Assembly: GCA_013115145.1 (NCBI GenBank)
Contig: JAAPAO010000429.1
Coordinates: 1-30,977, forward strand
Length of the DNA: 30,977 nt
Source of the DNA: Perkinsus chesapeaki
Lineage: Eukaryota > Perkinsozoa > Perkinsida > Perkinsidae
Direction of reading: 5' to 3'
This document shows, in pieces, positions 7,986-17,539 of this stretch. Position 1 is the stretch's first letter. Every line of letters starts with the position of its first letter. A program made the translations under genes and the position numbers. The notes beneath the pieces were generated by a model. It was not told the DNA's origin and did no database searches. It saw only the letters and a list, made by a program, of their open reading frames with translations.

Positions 7986-8860
7986 TCACCTAATCATTGG
8001 CCATTGGTTCAAAGGAATGTTTTGTCCAAAAGCAACAGTGATGGATAAATAGAGGGTGAAACCTATCATTACAAGCACAGGAGCCGAAGGGATCTGACGA
8101 AGGAAGAATCGGAATCAGTTCATGGGGACGATAGGACTGAAAAGAAGGAGTGCTACAATTGGCTACATGCCAACTATACCGAGAAATCACTACTTGGTTT
8201 CCGCTGAATGCCTTTCTTTTCCAATTAAGCTAATGCGTTCGTACGCACACGCCAGGGATCCTGACCCACGTCGTGGGTCCCACGATGTTGGTAAACTCGA
8301 CACTCATACTCGATTGCGCGAGGAAGAGCTGCTAACAAAGAAGAGAGCTTATCCAAGCGTTGATCGACCTGACAGCTCCAACACGACTACGGATACAGAG
8401 ATCATTAGTCGTTCACACTCAAAGGCGACGAGTCATAGCTAATGGCCGTTCGCACGCCTGTTGACCACCATCTGCGGGTGTGGCCGAACATCCCTCCTTT
8501 GCGGTGACGATGCGTGATACCATGAGACTCTATGTAGCATCCCAGAACTTTGGGTGGAAGGCGTCTGGTTCTGGTAGAGCGGCAAGGACGAGTTGCAGAT
8601 TGATCTTGTCCGGAAAACGGTAGTTCTGGATCGAGCCAGTAAAACCTCGCCAACAGCCCAATTGGGGAAATCAACACTTAGATAGAGTTAAAAGAAATCA
8701 ATCATCATTTATGATGGCCCCAGAGCCATAGCAGCTGGGGAGTAAGGTTGAGACCCGCGCACCCGTGGATGTCAGCATTTCTGCCGATGGCAGTGAGTGA
8801 CAAACGGGTGCACGAATAGGCTGGGCAATCTTAGGCCCAGGCACTCCCATTGCGGGTCGA
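7986..8860. other. Gene-poor stretch upstream of the PI-PLC-like gene
   Basis: The first exon of the PI-PLC-like gene should lie here, but I could not place it. Frames at 7990-8190 (minus) and 8122-8442 (plus) have no recognisable content. 8700-8860 may belong to the end of the decayed YR element, but no terminal repeat was recognised. Confidence 0.3.
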
Positions 8861-9998
8861 CTAGCCTACGCGCGCCGAACTGCGACGGGTACTCGAACGG
8901 GGAGCCATCATTTGTGCGGCGTAGGATCCAGTGTTCTGGAGGGTGACGTCTCGGAGATACTGTTTGATCGCATCGGACCGCCAGCGACCGAATTGTTCAA
9001 TGTAGTTGACTGTACCTCGCGGCGAGGTCCTCGCCGCCCATAATAGTTGGATCCCAGTTCGTCGAAGGTAGTGGACGCCCACGTTATCACTGGGGTCGCC
9101 GAAAACGAGGAACACAGCAGCTTTTAGGGCGGTTCGTCACTTTTCATAGGACAGTTCAGGAAGTACGAACTCGCTCTCAGTCTTGGGAGACGTTTTGAGC
9201 CGGTTCACCAATTGGTGCATGCCGCAATATGGCAGGGGGGGGACTTTTGAGGTCTTACACAACCTACGCAACCAAAGGTGACCGTGTGTTCCAAACCAGT
9301 TAGCTCGGTTTTGCTTTTCCGAATAAGAATGGAGACGCCAGACTTTGTCCAGGAAACATCCTTCTTGCGCAGGGCTAGAGCCTCGCGCGCTCTACGGACT
9401 ACAAATATACCTAGAAGCGTGGCCGTTTTCAGGCAACGCAAATCGATCTTACGGCCTGGTAGAGTTTTTAGTGCGCAAACCGCAATCATCTCAGCTTTGC
9501 TGAGGGCCTTTTTTTGGGATAAGGCATGAGGTCCACAATACCTCTCTGCTGCGCGAAGCGCACTCTTGAACCCGTGCAGTTGGGTTTTGGAGAGCTCGTA
9601 ACCTAGGGCCAAATTGCTCGCTTTTAGCCATTTGATATAAGTATGTATAGAACTGAGCTTGTACATTCCGGACTTGGCCATGCAGTAGATAAATGCTTGT
9701 AGGGTTTTGACTTCGAGGGGAAAGGGTCGGTTAGGGCTGGTGAATTGCGCGTAGATACCGTGACGGAGTTATATAACTTGTGGGTCGAATCGGCCAGGAA
9801 GAGGTGCAAGAAATCGGCCAAGTCACTATCCTTAGGCTTCTCGGGTGTTAAGACGCTCGCATTCGAACCACCGGGAGTACGATGGGTATCTAAAAAAGGT
9901 CGAATTATCCAGTGTAATTTATACTGACCAGTCGAAACTGGCTTCGAGGGGCACCCAATTAGAACTGGAAGGAGGAATAAGACCTCTGGATAGAGCAT
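8861..9998 (-). pseudogene. Decayed tyrosine recombinase of older YR retroelement
   Basis: Minus-strand remnant of a DIRS-order tyrosine recombinase. In transcription order it has a core-binding-like part (about 9870-9640), then R-R-A-R-E-A-L-A-L with the first catalytic Arg (R-x-x-E) and the K-S-K-T-E-L strand. A frameshift follows at a run of eight Gs (plus strand 9235-9242), then a stop at 9137-9139. The C-terminal box has H-Y-L-R-R-T-G (H-x-x-R), F-G-R-W and the putative nucleophile in K-Q-Y-L. At least one more frame change separates the N-terminal piece near 9640-9760. It is clearly inactive. Its position fits the 3' gene of the element whose Gag and RNase H pieces lie at about 16600-18460. 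Confidence 0.8.
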
Positions 9999-10892
9999 AG
10001 AGCATTTTGTTCAGAGGAAATGCAGAAGACGCGGAGGTGATTGATGACTTTTGGTATGAAACCTCTGATCCTCAGGTTTGGCGTGGGGGCCTTAGCATGT
10101 GCGGGGAGTGAACACTGCACAGCTAGGAGCCCAGGGCGCGTGCACGGCAAGGCAGTTGGTGAGGATTATTCTGGGTCCGATAGCGGCCAGGAATATTGCT
10201 CATCACTGCGAAGTGCAAAGGTTCATTGTGGGTCATAATTTGTGACTGCCAGTCACTGACCGGGCCCTCAGTTGTTGTGGGCCAATGAACCATAGCACCT
10301 GACGTGCACACACCTCCCATCCACGCACAAACTTCAGGATCGACTTCGGTATGGCTGGATTCAGATTGGTTTTCCTGCTCCGGATGAGGTCAGTGAGATT
10401 CTAGTTGTGCCAGCCTAACAGAAGTCGAGCGGGCTGAGGACAGTAGGTTCAGAGGATGCTGACGAGGGTTTCATAGTAGACTATTTGAGAAGAGGCTACG
10501 ATAATCAGCCCATTCCGCGGCAGATAGGCTCCGGCCCGAGGTGGGGCCGAGGAACACACGGTCCGCAGATATTTTGGTGGATCGTACCTATGTGGCTCAG
10601 AGACCGTGGCTATCTTGTGGTGTTCGGTTCAAGAATAAGGAAAAATGCATCAGGCAGGGTGTCCGAGGTCGAGAAGTCTACTGCATTCGCTGCAGTGGCC
10701 CTTATTTACAACGAAAGGTGTAGGGAATTTCAAATTGAAACAGCTTGAGTAGGCTTAGTTCATAGTCTACGAGAGACCAGTGAAGCCGGCAATCGAGTTT
10801 TAGGTAGACATCAGACCGCAGAAACTGACTCTTCAACGACTAATTATTCTGATGAAAATTAGTAAATGCTAGCTAAACGACACCAGACGTTT
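9999..10892. other. Junction zone between two YR elements
   Basis: No confident gene. On the plus strand, frames at 10485-10748 and 10541-10723 give protein-like sequence. The latter has a cysteine cluster spaced C-x8-C-x10-C-x2-C near residues 26-49, which resembles a zinc-binding tail, but I cannot assign it. On the minus strand an I-P-G-R-Y segment near 10190 weakly recalls the end of RNase H. The 3' border of the inner element should lie between about 10750 and 10890, but no terminal repeat matching 16041-16540 was found by eye. Confidence 0.3.
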
Positions 10893-12086
10893 CTACGAAT
10901 GATGCCAGGTGTTATATAACCGTTGAGCAAAGACTTGAGTGCGATGGATAGAATTGCGGAGGTAAATCTTATCACGGCACTCACTACTAGCCCAGCGGCC
11001 AAATTCTCCCAGGAGTTGGAGAGACCATCCCATAGAGAAGCATACAGAGGCACCGCTCCTCCGCATGGAGTGGGAAGTTGCAGAAACATCTGTTGATCCA
11101 AGGGCAGACGTAATGGCTTGACGTAATAATGAGGAGTAATCTTCCCTAGAGATATTAAATAGAGGGGCATCAGGAGAATCCGCAAGACGTGAGCGCCGCA
11201 GAACTCGATGTGCCGCACAGAAAGGAGACTGGCAGAGGTAGTTGCGCGATTCAACCGTGTCAGACGAACCCACAGAGAACGGCGATAGTGAGGTACAAGG
11301 AATCGGACGAAAGGAACCTTGACCCCCTATATCAGTCTTAGATTTCTGAATAGTGAGGATCACACCCATTATATTTCCGGGTTGTCCATCTCCAACATCG
11401 AACCAGGATGTTTCAACATGACCAGCTTGTAAGGCAAGAGCTTCTCCAATGCGTAAAAGGGCCACAGTACCGGTTAGAAACAAATCAGCTGCAACTGGAT
11501 TCAACGCATCCAAAGAGAGGACCACCTTCTTAACCTCATCTTTTGACAACGTAAAGGCTTGCTTAGGGGGGCCATCAGTAAGTTTCTTAGCAGCGCGTAA
11601 CGCGAGGCTAACGAAGACTCTATCTTTCGCTGACAGTTGTAGGACTACCTCGCGGGTTGCCCAGCCCTGTACGTGAGAGACATACTTTGGAATAGTAGAG
11701 TACTTGTAATCAGAACGTGTCATACAACAGATCATGAGAATGAGATTATCCGAAGTAACGGGAGAAGCTTGACCTCCACTGCTCTCTATGATGGATGCAT
11801 AGAATCTCTGAGCAGTTTTGATCTGCTTATGGGTGGATGCAGCATATGCTGAGGACACAAAGTCAGATAAAGCTGTAGGGGATAATTGGGGAGCAAGTGC
11901 CACCGCATGTGCTGCCCGAGTTTCTTTACCCCGTCGGGATATTGCTTTGGAATCAGAAAGGCCAAGACTTAACCGGTTACTTCCGATACTACTCTTACGG
12001 GTAGAGTAAGAAGGTTTACGGGAAGTGAAGGGGCCGGAAGAGCGCTTGGAAGGTTGCCAAGAAACACCTTGGAGTGGGGACCACAT
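10893..12086 (-). CDS. Tyrosine recombinase (YR) of element 1
   Basis: A 397-residue protein with an ATG start at 12086. It would join the element's circular DNA to the genome by strand exchange. The N-terminal 60 residues are Ser/Arg/Lys-rich and probably bind DNA. A helical core-binding region covers about 65-170. The catalytic domain follows: L-L-R-I-G-E-A-L with Arg212, K-S-K-T-D with the beta-hairpin Lys near 248-250, H-S-M-R-R with His339 and Arg342, F-G-R-W with Trp365, and the presumed nucleophile Tyr375 in K-I-Y-L. All catalytic positions are present and there is no internal stop. It is the last gene of the element, 153 bp downstream of the RNase H stop. It could still be functional. 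Confidence 0.9.
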   Translation of the reverse strand: MWSPLQGVSWQPSKRSSGPFTSRKPSYSTRKSSIGSNRLSLGLSDSKAISRRGKETRAAHAVALAPQLSPTALSDFVSSAYAASTHKQIKTAQRFYASIIESSGGQASPVTSDNLILMICCMTRSDYKYSTIPKYVSHVQGWATREVVLQLSAKDRVFVSLALRAAKKLTDGPPKQAFTLSKDEVKKVVLSLDALNPVAADLFLTGTVALLRIGEALALQAGHVETSWFDVGDGQPGNIMGVILTIQKSKTDIGGQGSFRPIPCTSLSPFSVGSSDTVESRNYLCQSPFCAAHRVLRRSRLADSPDAPLFNISREDYSSLLRQAITSALGSTDVSATSHSMRRSGASVCFSMGWSLQLLGEFGRWASSECRDKIYLRNSIHRTQVFAQRLYNTWHHS

Positions 12087-12239
12087 AGCAATTAAGATAG
12101 TAACTACTGAAAAGTACTAACCTGACATCTATTATCTATAACTCAAAAACCTCCAAATCGTAGAAGAGAAAATGGTTTATGCATACTGTGGAATGCACAG
12201 TAGTCGAGGCGGAGCGATTCCTTCCAAGAAGCTATAGGT

Positions 12240-13019
12240 CTACACACTTGGGGGATACAAGACATCAAAGAGCTGTTGGATGTCAAAACGACAACACTTT
12301 GGACCGCTTAATGTACATATTCCTCGACTGAGAGCATCCGCTAAGATATTATTTTCACCTTTTACAAACTTTGCTTTATAAGCTAAAGGATAAGTTTGGG
12401 AGGCCAAGACAAGAGCCATATCACGTAATAGGATACTCATACGAAATCGTGAACTATAACAACGATTGATAGAACGAACCGCAGCCGAGTTATCACATAA
12501 GAGGACAACATGGTCATTGTTGGCACGTCTGACCTGCAAGGCCAAACAAATTCCCAAGCATAAAGCAAGGAGCTCCAAACGACAAATGTCATCAGGAACA
12601 ACGGTCTTCACAGAGGTAAGGATAGAACTCCTCACATGTAACGGAATTTCTTTTACAGAACACATGAAGAACAATAACGAGTCGTTATGTGAAGTTCGTA
12701 ACCAACCACCTATTCCAGATAAGCAGGCATCAGTACCAATAACGATGGGCAATTGCGACGGAAAAGGCAAAGCTACAATTGATAACGTAGATAACTGTGT
12801 TTTCCAGAGTGCGAGATCTGCTCGCAAAGACACCCCTACCTGAACCTTTCTCCAATTGTGGCGTTGGCAATATGATATCGCGCTGAACAAACCACTCAGA
12901 TAGGAGCGTAGATAGGGGGTCAACGGAGAGTACCACATAAGACGACCAGCAAGCCGTCGAGCCACATGTAACTCCAACTGGTCTCGTCGGAGAATGTCCT
13001 CAATGTCATCAAGGATCAA
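12240..13019 (-). CDS. RT connection and RNase H part of element 1 pol
   Basis: Open frame of 259 residues whose first codon is TTG, so it is a continuation and not an independent start. The first 50 residues are the RT thumb/connection (A-R-R-L-A-G-R-L-M-W ... P-Y-L-R-S-Y-L). RNase H follows with the expected acidic residues: G-T-D-A-C, then R-L-E-L-L-A-L, then L-C-D-N-S-A-A-V, and A-D-A-L-S-R at the end. The frame is open upstream to about 13060 but differs from that of the RT block. Between them lie about 200 bases with stops in all minus frames. Either a spliced intron, an insertion or decay separates the halves of what should be a single polymerase. Confidence 0.88.
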   Translation of the reverse strand: MILDDIEDILRRDQLELHVARRLAGRLMWYSPLTPYLRSYLSGLFSAISYCQRHNWRKVQVGVSLRADLALWKTQLSTLSIVALPFPSQLPIVIGTDACLSGIGGWLRTSHNDSLLFFMCSVKEIPLHVRSSILTSVKTVVPDDICRLELLALCLGICLALQVRRANNDHVVLLCDNSAAVRSINRCYSSRFRMSILLRDMALVLASQTYPLAYKAKFVKGENNILADALSRGICTLSGPKCCRFDIQQLFDVLYPPSV

Positions 13020-13267
13020 CCGAGTTTTTTTTAAGGGGGCACCGTTATGGAGGTCAACTTAGACTCGCCGATTGCCATAGGAAAGATTATCTCTTTAACT
13101 AACCTTTATAAGGATCACGCAGAGTTAAAGTGGCGAAGTAGCAGACAAAATAAACACAACAGTGCTCAAATTCTGAAACTACAGATTAAACGGGACTCCC
13201 AGACAACCAAATTGGAGATAGCCGTTAAACGTTACCAACACTCGATGAGGGAAGAGTAATCAAGAAT
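13020..13267. other. Interruption between RT and RNase H
   Basis: In related elements the RT motif with G-F-N-x-S-L leads in about 30-40 residues into the thumb. Here the minus strand has stops in every frame. In minus-strand order the proximal about 40 bases (E-F-L-I-T-L-P) and the distal about 35 bases (P-L-K-K-T-R-L-I-L-D-D) look like the two ends of the interrupted segment. The plus strand carries an uninterrupted 70-codon frame with an ATG (13047-13259), Lys/Gln-rich, of no recognised family. Confidence 0.5.
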
Positions 13268-14725
13268 TCAGAGAGACATATTAAATCCCAGTACAGTACT
13301 GGAAGGGTCATTAAGGAACAGTTTTTCCCAGGCAATGGGAAAATTGATTGTTCTGAGAACTAGGGAGTATACGCACATTATTAATGGTAGAAGGCTTAAG
13401 GGTGCGAAGATAGTAATATCATCTACATATACCATCGATATAAACGTATACCCCCGGAGGAGCCAATTAACAAGCCGCTGATGGGAGGAAGCAATCCGGG
13501 CCCAGATAAGGGGGGAAGCTCGTAGGCCGAACGGAAACCGGCGGTGGGTGGCTAAAAGCCAACCACCAGCCGGGTTCCTGATCCTCATTGCAAGAAACTT
13601 AGCCTCCGCTACATCAAGAGGGATATTACGGAAGGCGGCTTTATAATCTAGTCCTCCCACACCCCAGGAGATCCCAGTTTTCTGGGAATGAGTAGCTATT
13701 AGCCTAAGAACAAGCTCATAATCAGATAACTGTGGGAGCACTGGGCTCTCGTGTAAAAGGTGGTTCTGAACCGAAAGACGATTCACACCATTCGCTGAAT
13801 AATCTTCCACTATACGGACTGCAACCTCAGGATCAGAAAGGTCGGCCTCAGGAGGTGACCCTTTCTTAGCTATTAAGGCACACCGAACAAACGTCAGGCC
13901 ATCTTCACTTGATTCTTGCTGCATCTTTCCTTGGCGAATCTCAGACATTACTGACGAGAATAATCTGTCGCTGGCTCTCTCGGCACTGAGATAATGACGC
14001 CGAAACCGTGCAGCTAAGGAAGAAGGTTCGTGAACCAGAATCTTCATCTCATTTGGTTGATAAACAGGGAAAATCCCTGATTCGGGTATATTACGTAGAA
14101 TCGCAGCGGGAAAGCCGTGGGGATTTATGAGAAGATCTTTAAGACCGGCGTCCTCATCACCTGATCTTTGTAGAAGAGCAACATACAATTCTGCATAGAA
14201 GGCTGCTCCAGATGACGCCGGGACGTTATTAACGTGAAGATACTTGCAGAGAGCATGGCGAGCGACGGTCGCGGCCTCGTCAAAAGCTTTCGCCAACTTC
14301 ATGAAACTGAATGGAGTAGGCGAAGTCCTTGTATCACAAGAGCGCATCAAGTCTTCCAAGCCGAATTTATCAATAACGTCGAGGAGGATACTAGTGACAG
14401 GATTCTTGGACTTTTTAGGTCTCAATACAGCCGAAGATGACCAATCAGGGGGATTAGCCATAGTGCCCGTACCATCTTGAAATCCGCCCTGCTCTTCACA
14501 ATGAAGCTTGCTATATTCCGATGCAAACTCGAATAAGTCCAAGGAATTCTTCAGGTAGTCCGTTGACTCAGGACAATTCGGGGACCGACCTTTCGCCAAA
14601 GTGGAAACCCTGCGTGCAGCGTCAGCCTTTTTCTTCTCTTTGCGGATTGAGTAAGCCTTGCGACGTGCCGCTTTGGCAATAACGGAACGTTTTCCAGTCA
14701 TAGAGAGAGATGTTACAATTGACAA
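13268..14725 (-). CDS. Reverse transcriptase of element 1
   Basis: A 485-codon frame. The first in-frame codon is TTG; the first ATG is at 14701, which I take as the likelier start. The N-terminal 45 residues are very basic. The RT domain occupies about 190-485: a fingers region with a V-E-D-Y-S-A-N-G-V-N-R block, motif A in G-L-D-Y-K-A-A-F, a G-L-R-A-S-P block (motif B), and the catalytic Y-V-D-D box at 433-436 (motif C), then an E-K-L block and L-G-F-N (motifs D/E). The frame stops at the G-F-N-M-S-L position, where the thumb should follow. Gag ends 172 bp upstream in another frame, so expression is not by simple fusion. The catalytic residues are intact. Confidence 0.9.
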   Translation of the reverse strand: MSIVTSLSMTGKRSVIAKAARRKAYSIRKEKKKADAARRVSTLAKGRSPNCPESTDYLKNSLDLFEFASEYSKLHCEEQGGFQDGTGTMANPPDWSSSAVLRPKKSKNPVTSILLDVIDKFGLEDLMRSCDTRTSPTPFSFMKLAKAFDEAATVARHALCKYLHVNNVPASSGAAFYAELYVALLQRSGDEDAGLKDLLINPHGFPAAILRNIPESGIFPVYQPNEMKILVHEPSSLAARFRRHYLSAERASDRLFSSVMSEIRQGKMQQESSEDGLTFVRCALIAKKGSPPEADLSDPEVAVRIVEDYSANGVNRLSVQNHLLHESPVLPQLSDYELVLRLIATHSQKTGISWGVGGLDYKAAFRNIPLDVAEAKFLAMRIRNPAGGWLLATHRRFPFGLRASPLIWARIASSHQRLVNWLLRGYTFISMVYVDDITIFAPLSLLPLIMCVYSLVLRTINFPIAWEKLFLNDPSSTVLGFNMSL

Positions 14726-14897
14726 GGCCTAAGATACAGAAAGGGTAAGAACCTGCGGCAAAGCATAACAGTGTTAATGGTTCCAAGAACTCAAGACAAC
14801 AGGGCGGTACAGAATTTGCACTCAGGGTATCTAATACCCTTGTCTACTGTGCCGAAACAAGTCACCAAGTGTACACTTAGGACTCAGTCCAACTGAG

Positions 14898-16040
14898 TCA
14901 ATCGTTTGACTTCGATGAGGATGGTGTAGTTTCTGGTGTGTTAGAAGAAGTGGGAGGTTTAAAACTTCGACCCTTTCCTTTACCAGACACAGATTCTTTA
15001 CCTGCATTAGGGGAAGATGTTCCCTGGAACCTAGAATTAGTAGGATCCAGTTTGGCTTTCTTGCGGCTGCTGGTCTGCTTTGAGGTAGGGTTAGTCCCAT
15101 GACCTCGTCGTATATTCTCCAATTGCACCGACGCCACCACGTCCACAATTATGGAGGAGGCAACCATCTCGTTAGTCAATGCCTGGGCGAAAGTCATGTT
15201 CTCAGCGCGGACTAGGTCATCCGCTTTCTGACGTATACGGCCATCAGCCATAATGGCTGCCTTCCAACCATGTCCCGAAGCAACTTCAAGCAACCTTGAC
15301 AAATAAGCCATAAGGTGATGAGGAGCCACGTTGGTAGATGGTGATATTTCATCATTCGGCGCTGTTTGTTCACCATCAGCTTGTGGTGGGCGCATATCAT
15401 CATCAAGTGGTTGAGAAGCAGCTTGAACAATGAGAACCGCTGCACTCCAAGTAAAGAAGACTTTTAAGAATTGCGCAGAGTTGAACCATGATTCGCCATC
15501 ATCTGAAGCACCATTCACGTCAAAAGGAAACTGCGAGCCACCTCTGATTAAGATCGGGGCCCCATCAGTCGTGACAGCAACTTCAACCTCTTTTTGCGAC
15601 GATTTAGCCATCTGTGAATTGAAGTTGACGAATGTATGCACTCCACCACGATAAAGCAAATCAAGCATACGTTGCGAAGGAACGAAAACCAAACTACCCA
15701 ATTGCGACTGAACTTTTCTAATCGCATTCGCGAAGGACACTCGTTCCTTGAGGGTAGATGGCTTTGGGTTCGACGCAATAGCAGTAGAGACAGCATAATT
15801 CAGTTGGGCTGCAGCCTCGTGAGTTGCACTAGATAATAGAACTGCCGCTAAAGGGGCTTTAGCCCTGAGCGACTCGTCCTCTTTAATAGGCGCCAAAACC
15901 GCTTTAAAGAGATCCGAGTCAGAAGATAAAGACTCAAGAAGGCGGAGATGAGTCACGCCATGGTCGCTTAGGCTTTTAGAGACGGCCCCAACCAACTCCT
16001 CGTCACCACACAAGGAGGAAAGGATTTGCTTGGCGGACAT
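14898..16040 (-). CDS. Gag-like protein of element 1
   Basis: A 380-residue frame with an ATG start at 16040. It is the first gene of the element and would package its RNA. The body (1-310) is mostly helical and of no recognised sequence family; a hydrophobic W-S-A-A-V-L-I-V stretch lies near residue 200. The C-terminal 70 residues are Ser/Lys/Pro-rich and strongly basic (R-K-K-A-K, G-K-G-K-G-R), a likely nucleic-acid-binding tail that replaces the zinc knuckle of other Gags. No CCHC box is present. It is called Gag mainly from its position directly upstream of RT and its basic tail. Confidence 0.65.
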   Translation of the reverse strand: MSAKQILSSLCGDEELVGAVSKSLSDHGVTHLRLLESLSSDSDLFKAVLAPIKEDESLRAKAPLAAVLLSSATHEAAAQLNYAVSTAIASNPKPSTLKERVSFANAIRKVQSQLGSLVFVPSQRMLDLLYRGGVHTFVNFNSQMAKSSQKEVEVAVTTDGAPILIRGGSQFPFDVNGASDDGESWFNSAQFLKVFFTWSAAVLIVQAASQPLDDDMRPPQADGEQTAPNDEISPSTNVAPHHLMAYLSRLLEVASGHGWKAAIMADGRIRQKADDLVRAENMTFAQALTNEMVASSIIVDVVASVQLENIRRGHGTNPTSKQTSSRKKAKLDPTNSRFQGTSSPNAGKESVSGKGKGRSFKPPTSSNTPETTPSSSKSND

Positions 16041-16540
16041 TGAGGAAACGTAGGGAGTAACTACTGAGAAGGAGTAGACACAGAACCCAACACCAACAAT
16101 AGCCGTGCTCCACTAGTAAAACGTGGACAAGCATAAGAGGTATAATACAACTACCCACCGCACAGTATACGGATGGATTAAAATCCAATCAATGGATATA
16201 AAGTCTTTCTTCAAAGACACAAGACAGCCCAATCCTTCCTCAAAATGAGTTAAAGACGGAATACGGGCAAAAACGCCTTACAAACAGTAAGGGGGGGACG
16301 TCACAAACACTGGGAAGCCGGATAACCTAAGACTTTGGCCCCCCCAAAGAAATCCCGGAGAGACAAAGCCCATGGGGGGGGTACCGGTTCAACTACCCTA
16401 AGGTAGAGAGAGAATCAATCAAGAGACTCTAAGCCAGTGCGAACACAAAGGTGGACCACGAACATTACAGGTCCACACAATGGTTCCGGTGAACAACCAT
16501 GCCTAGGCACGACTTGCCGAACATGAAGTTCCAACAAGTA
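16041..16540. promoter_or_regulatory. 5' leader region of element 1
   Basis: No gene. In minus sense this is the 5' untranslated/terminal region of element 1. It contains three homopolymer tracts: seven Gs at 16291-16297, seven Cs at 16339-16345 and eight Gs at 16374-16381. The C tract could pair with either G tract, or the G runs could stack. The outer border of the element should lie at its right end, since RNase H remnants of the older element begin by about 16680. Confidence 0.4.
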
Positions 16541-16599
16541 TTTGGTCGGAGAGAAGACTCCTAAAGGTCTCGTTGGAACACGCACGTCCGCAGTTCCAA

Positions 16600-17500
16600 T
16601 CGTGAAATTGTATGAGGCATATGCCTTATCGCTTGAGGCTCGCCTCAGGCCGCTGCGGGGGACAGCTAAGCTACGCGTAAGTTATGGGAAGTGCGCAAGC
16701 AAGAATTGTGTAATCTGTCCCGTGCAGCGTGCTGTTCGAGCTCTCTGCGCATTGGAGGTCGTATTTGGTCGTTTGTGCTGAAAGCCTTCGCTGTGCGGTT
16801 TCAACCACAGAAAAGCCTGCGGCTTTTCTTCCGCAGGAAACTGGTAGGAGCCGAAAATTCGTCGAAGAATTCTGGTTGCCGGCTTAGGGCTGCAAAGAAG
16901 GTCGATAAGCAGGCTATCAGTTCCAAAGCTGCAATGCCGGAACTGGATGACGTTAGAGACATTTCGTCTCTAAATATTTCCTCCTTGACTCGGAAAGGAA
17001 GAGAGCTCAAATAACAACTCCAGTAGTGGGATTTCCCGTGAAAAACGAAATAACCAGCAAGACCGCTCGCCGAAGCGTCCGATGCCAAAAACATCGGGGG
17101 AGAGCTTTGTATGGTGCTCGTCAAGCTCAGAATATGGTGTTGAGACAGTCTCAATGAGACTTCTTCAGGAAGGAGTCAAGGAATAACAGATCTTCCTGAA
17201 GCTGCCGTGGTAATCTGGCTGAATTCAGGTTTTTCCTGTTGAGCATGGTCAAGCAGGCATTCACCTGAGATTTATAAGGTGACAAGCTTGGATAGCATTG
17301 AAGAACCCAGTTTAGCTTCCCACCCAGGCTGGACAGAGAATATCGGATGATCAACTTGTGCTCCAAAATAGAGGACACGAGCTTAGACTTGTCCTCTAAC
17401 TTTGCGGGCGGCGCTGACACTTTCACTTTGTGGCTTTCGACCAAGTAAGTAATGTTAAAACCTATAAACTTGGCTGCATTTCCGAAAGTTGTTTTCTCGG
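16600..17500 (-). pseudogene. RT C-terminus and RNase H remnant of older YR element
   Basis: Minus-strand pieces of a polymerase. It starts at about 17490 with a K-F-I-G-F-N-I-T block (RT motif E), followed by L-G-G-K-L-N-W-V ... P-Y-K-S-Q-V (thumb) up to 17151. The overlapping frame 17154-16801 holds RNase H with F-L-A-S-D-A-S-A-S-G-L and the A-A-L-E-L-I-A-C helix. After a stop at about 16801 and a frame change, R-R-E-L-E-Q-H-A-A near 16700 looks like the last part of RNase H. The whole RT catalytic core (motifs A-D) is absent. A perfect hairpin AAAAGCC-tgc-GGCTTTT lies at 16811-16827. This is a dead copy. Confidence 0.75.
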
Positions 17501-17539
17501 GAGTACTATTACCAGACGAAGATTCGAAGATTCGGAATC

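Larger units (their letters stand above)
10893..16540 (-). mobile_element. DIRS-order YR retrotransposon, element 1
   Basis: Four minus-strand coding blocks stand in the classical order Gag (16040-14898), RT (14725-13268), RNase H (13019-12240) and YR (12086-10893). No LTR, integrase or methyltransferase is seen, consistent with DIRS/PAT/Ngaro-type elements. Coding frames are long, so the element is fairly young, but RT and RNase H are separated by a 248-bp interruption. I could not find the split direct repeats or inverted terminal repeats, so the outer borders are approximate and the 3' end is perhaps truncated. Confidence 0.8.

Noticed and set aside
9278-9529. Plus-strand ORF of 83 codons
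   Set aside because: It is the antisense shadow of the tyrosine recombinase remnant.
15430-15836. Plus-strand ORFs across the Gag gene of element 1
   Set aside because: Antisense shadows of the 380-residue minus-strand frame.
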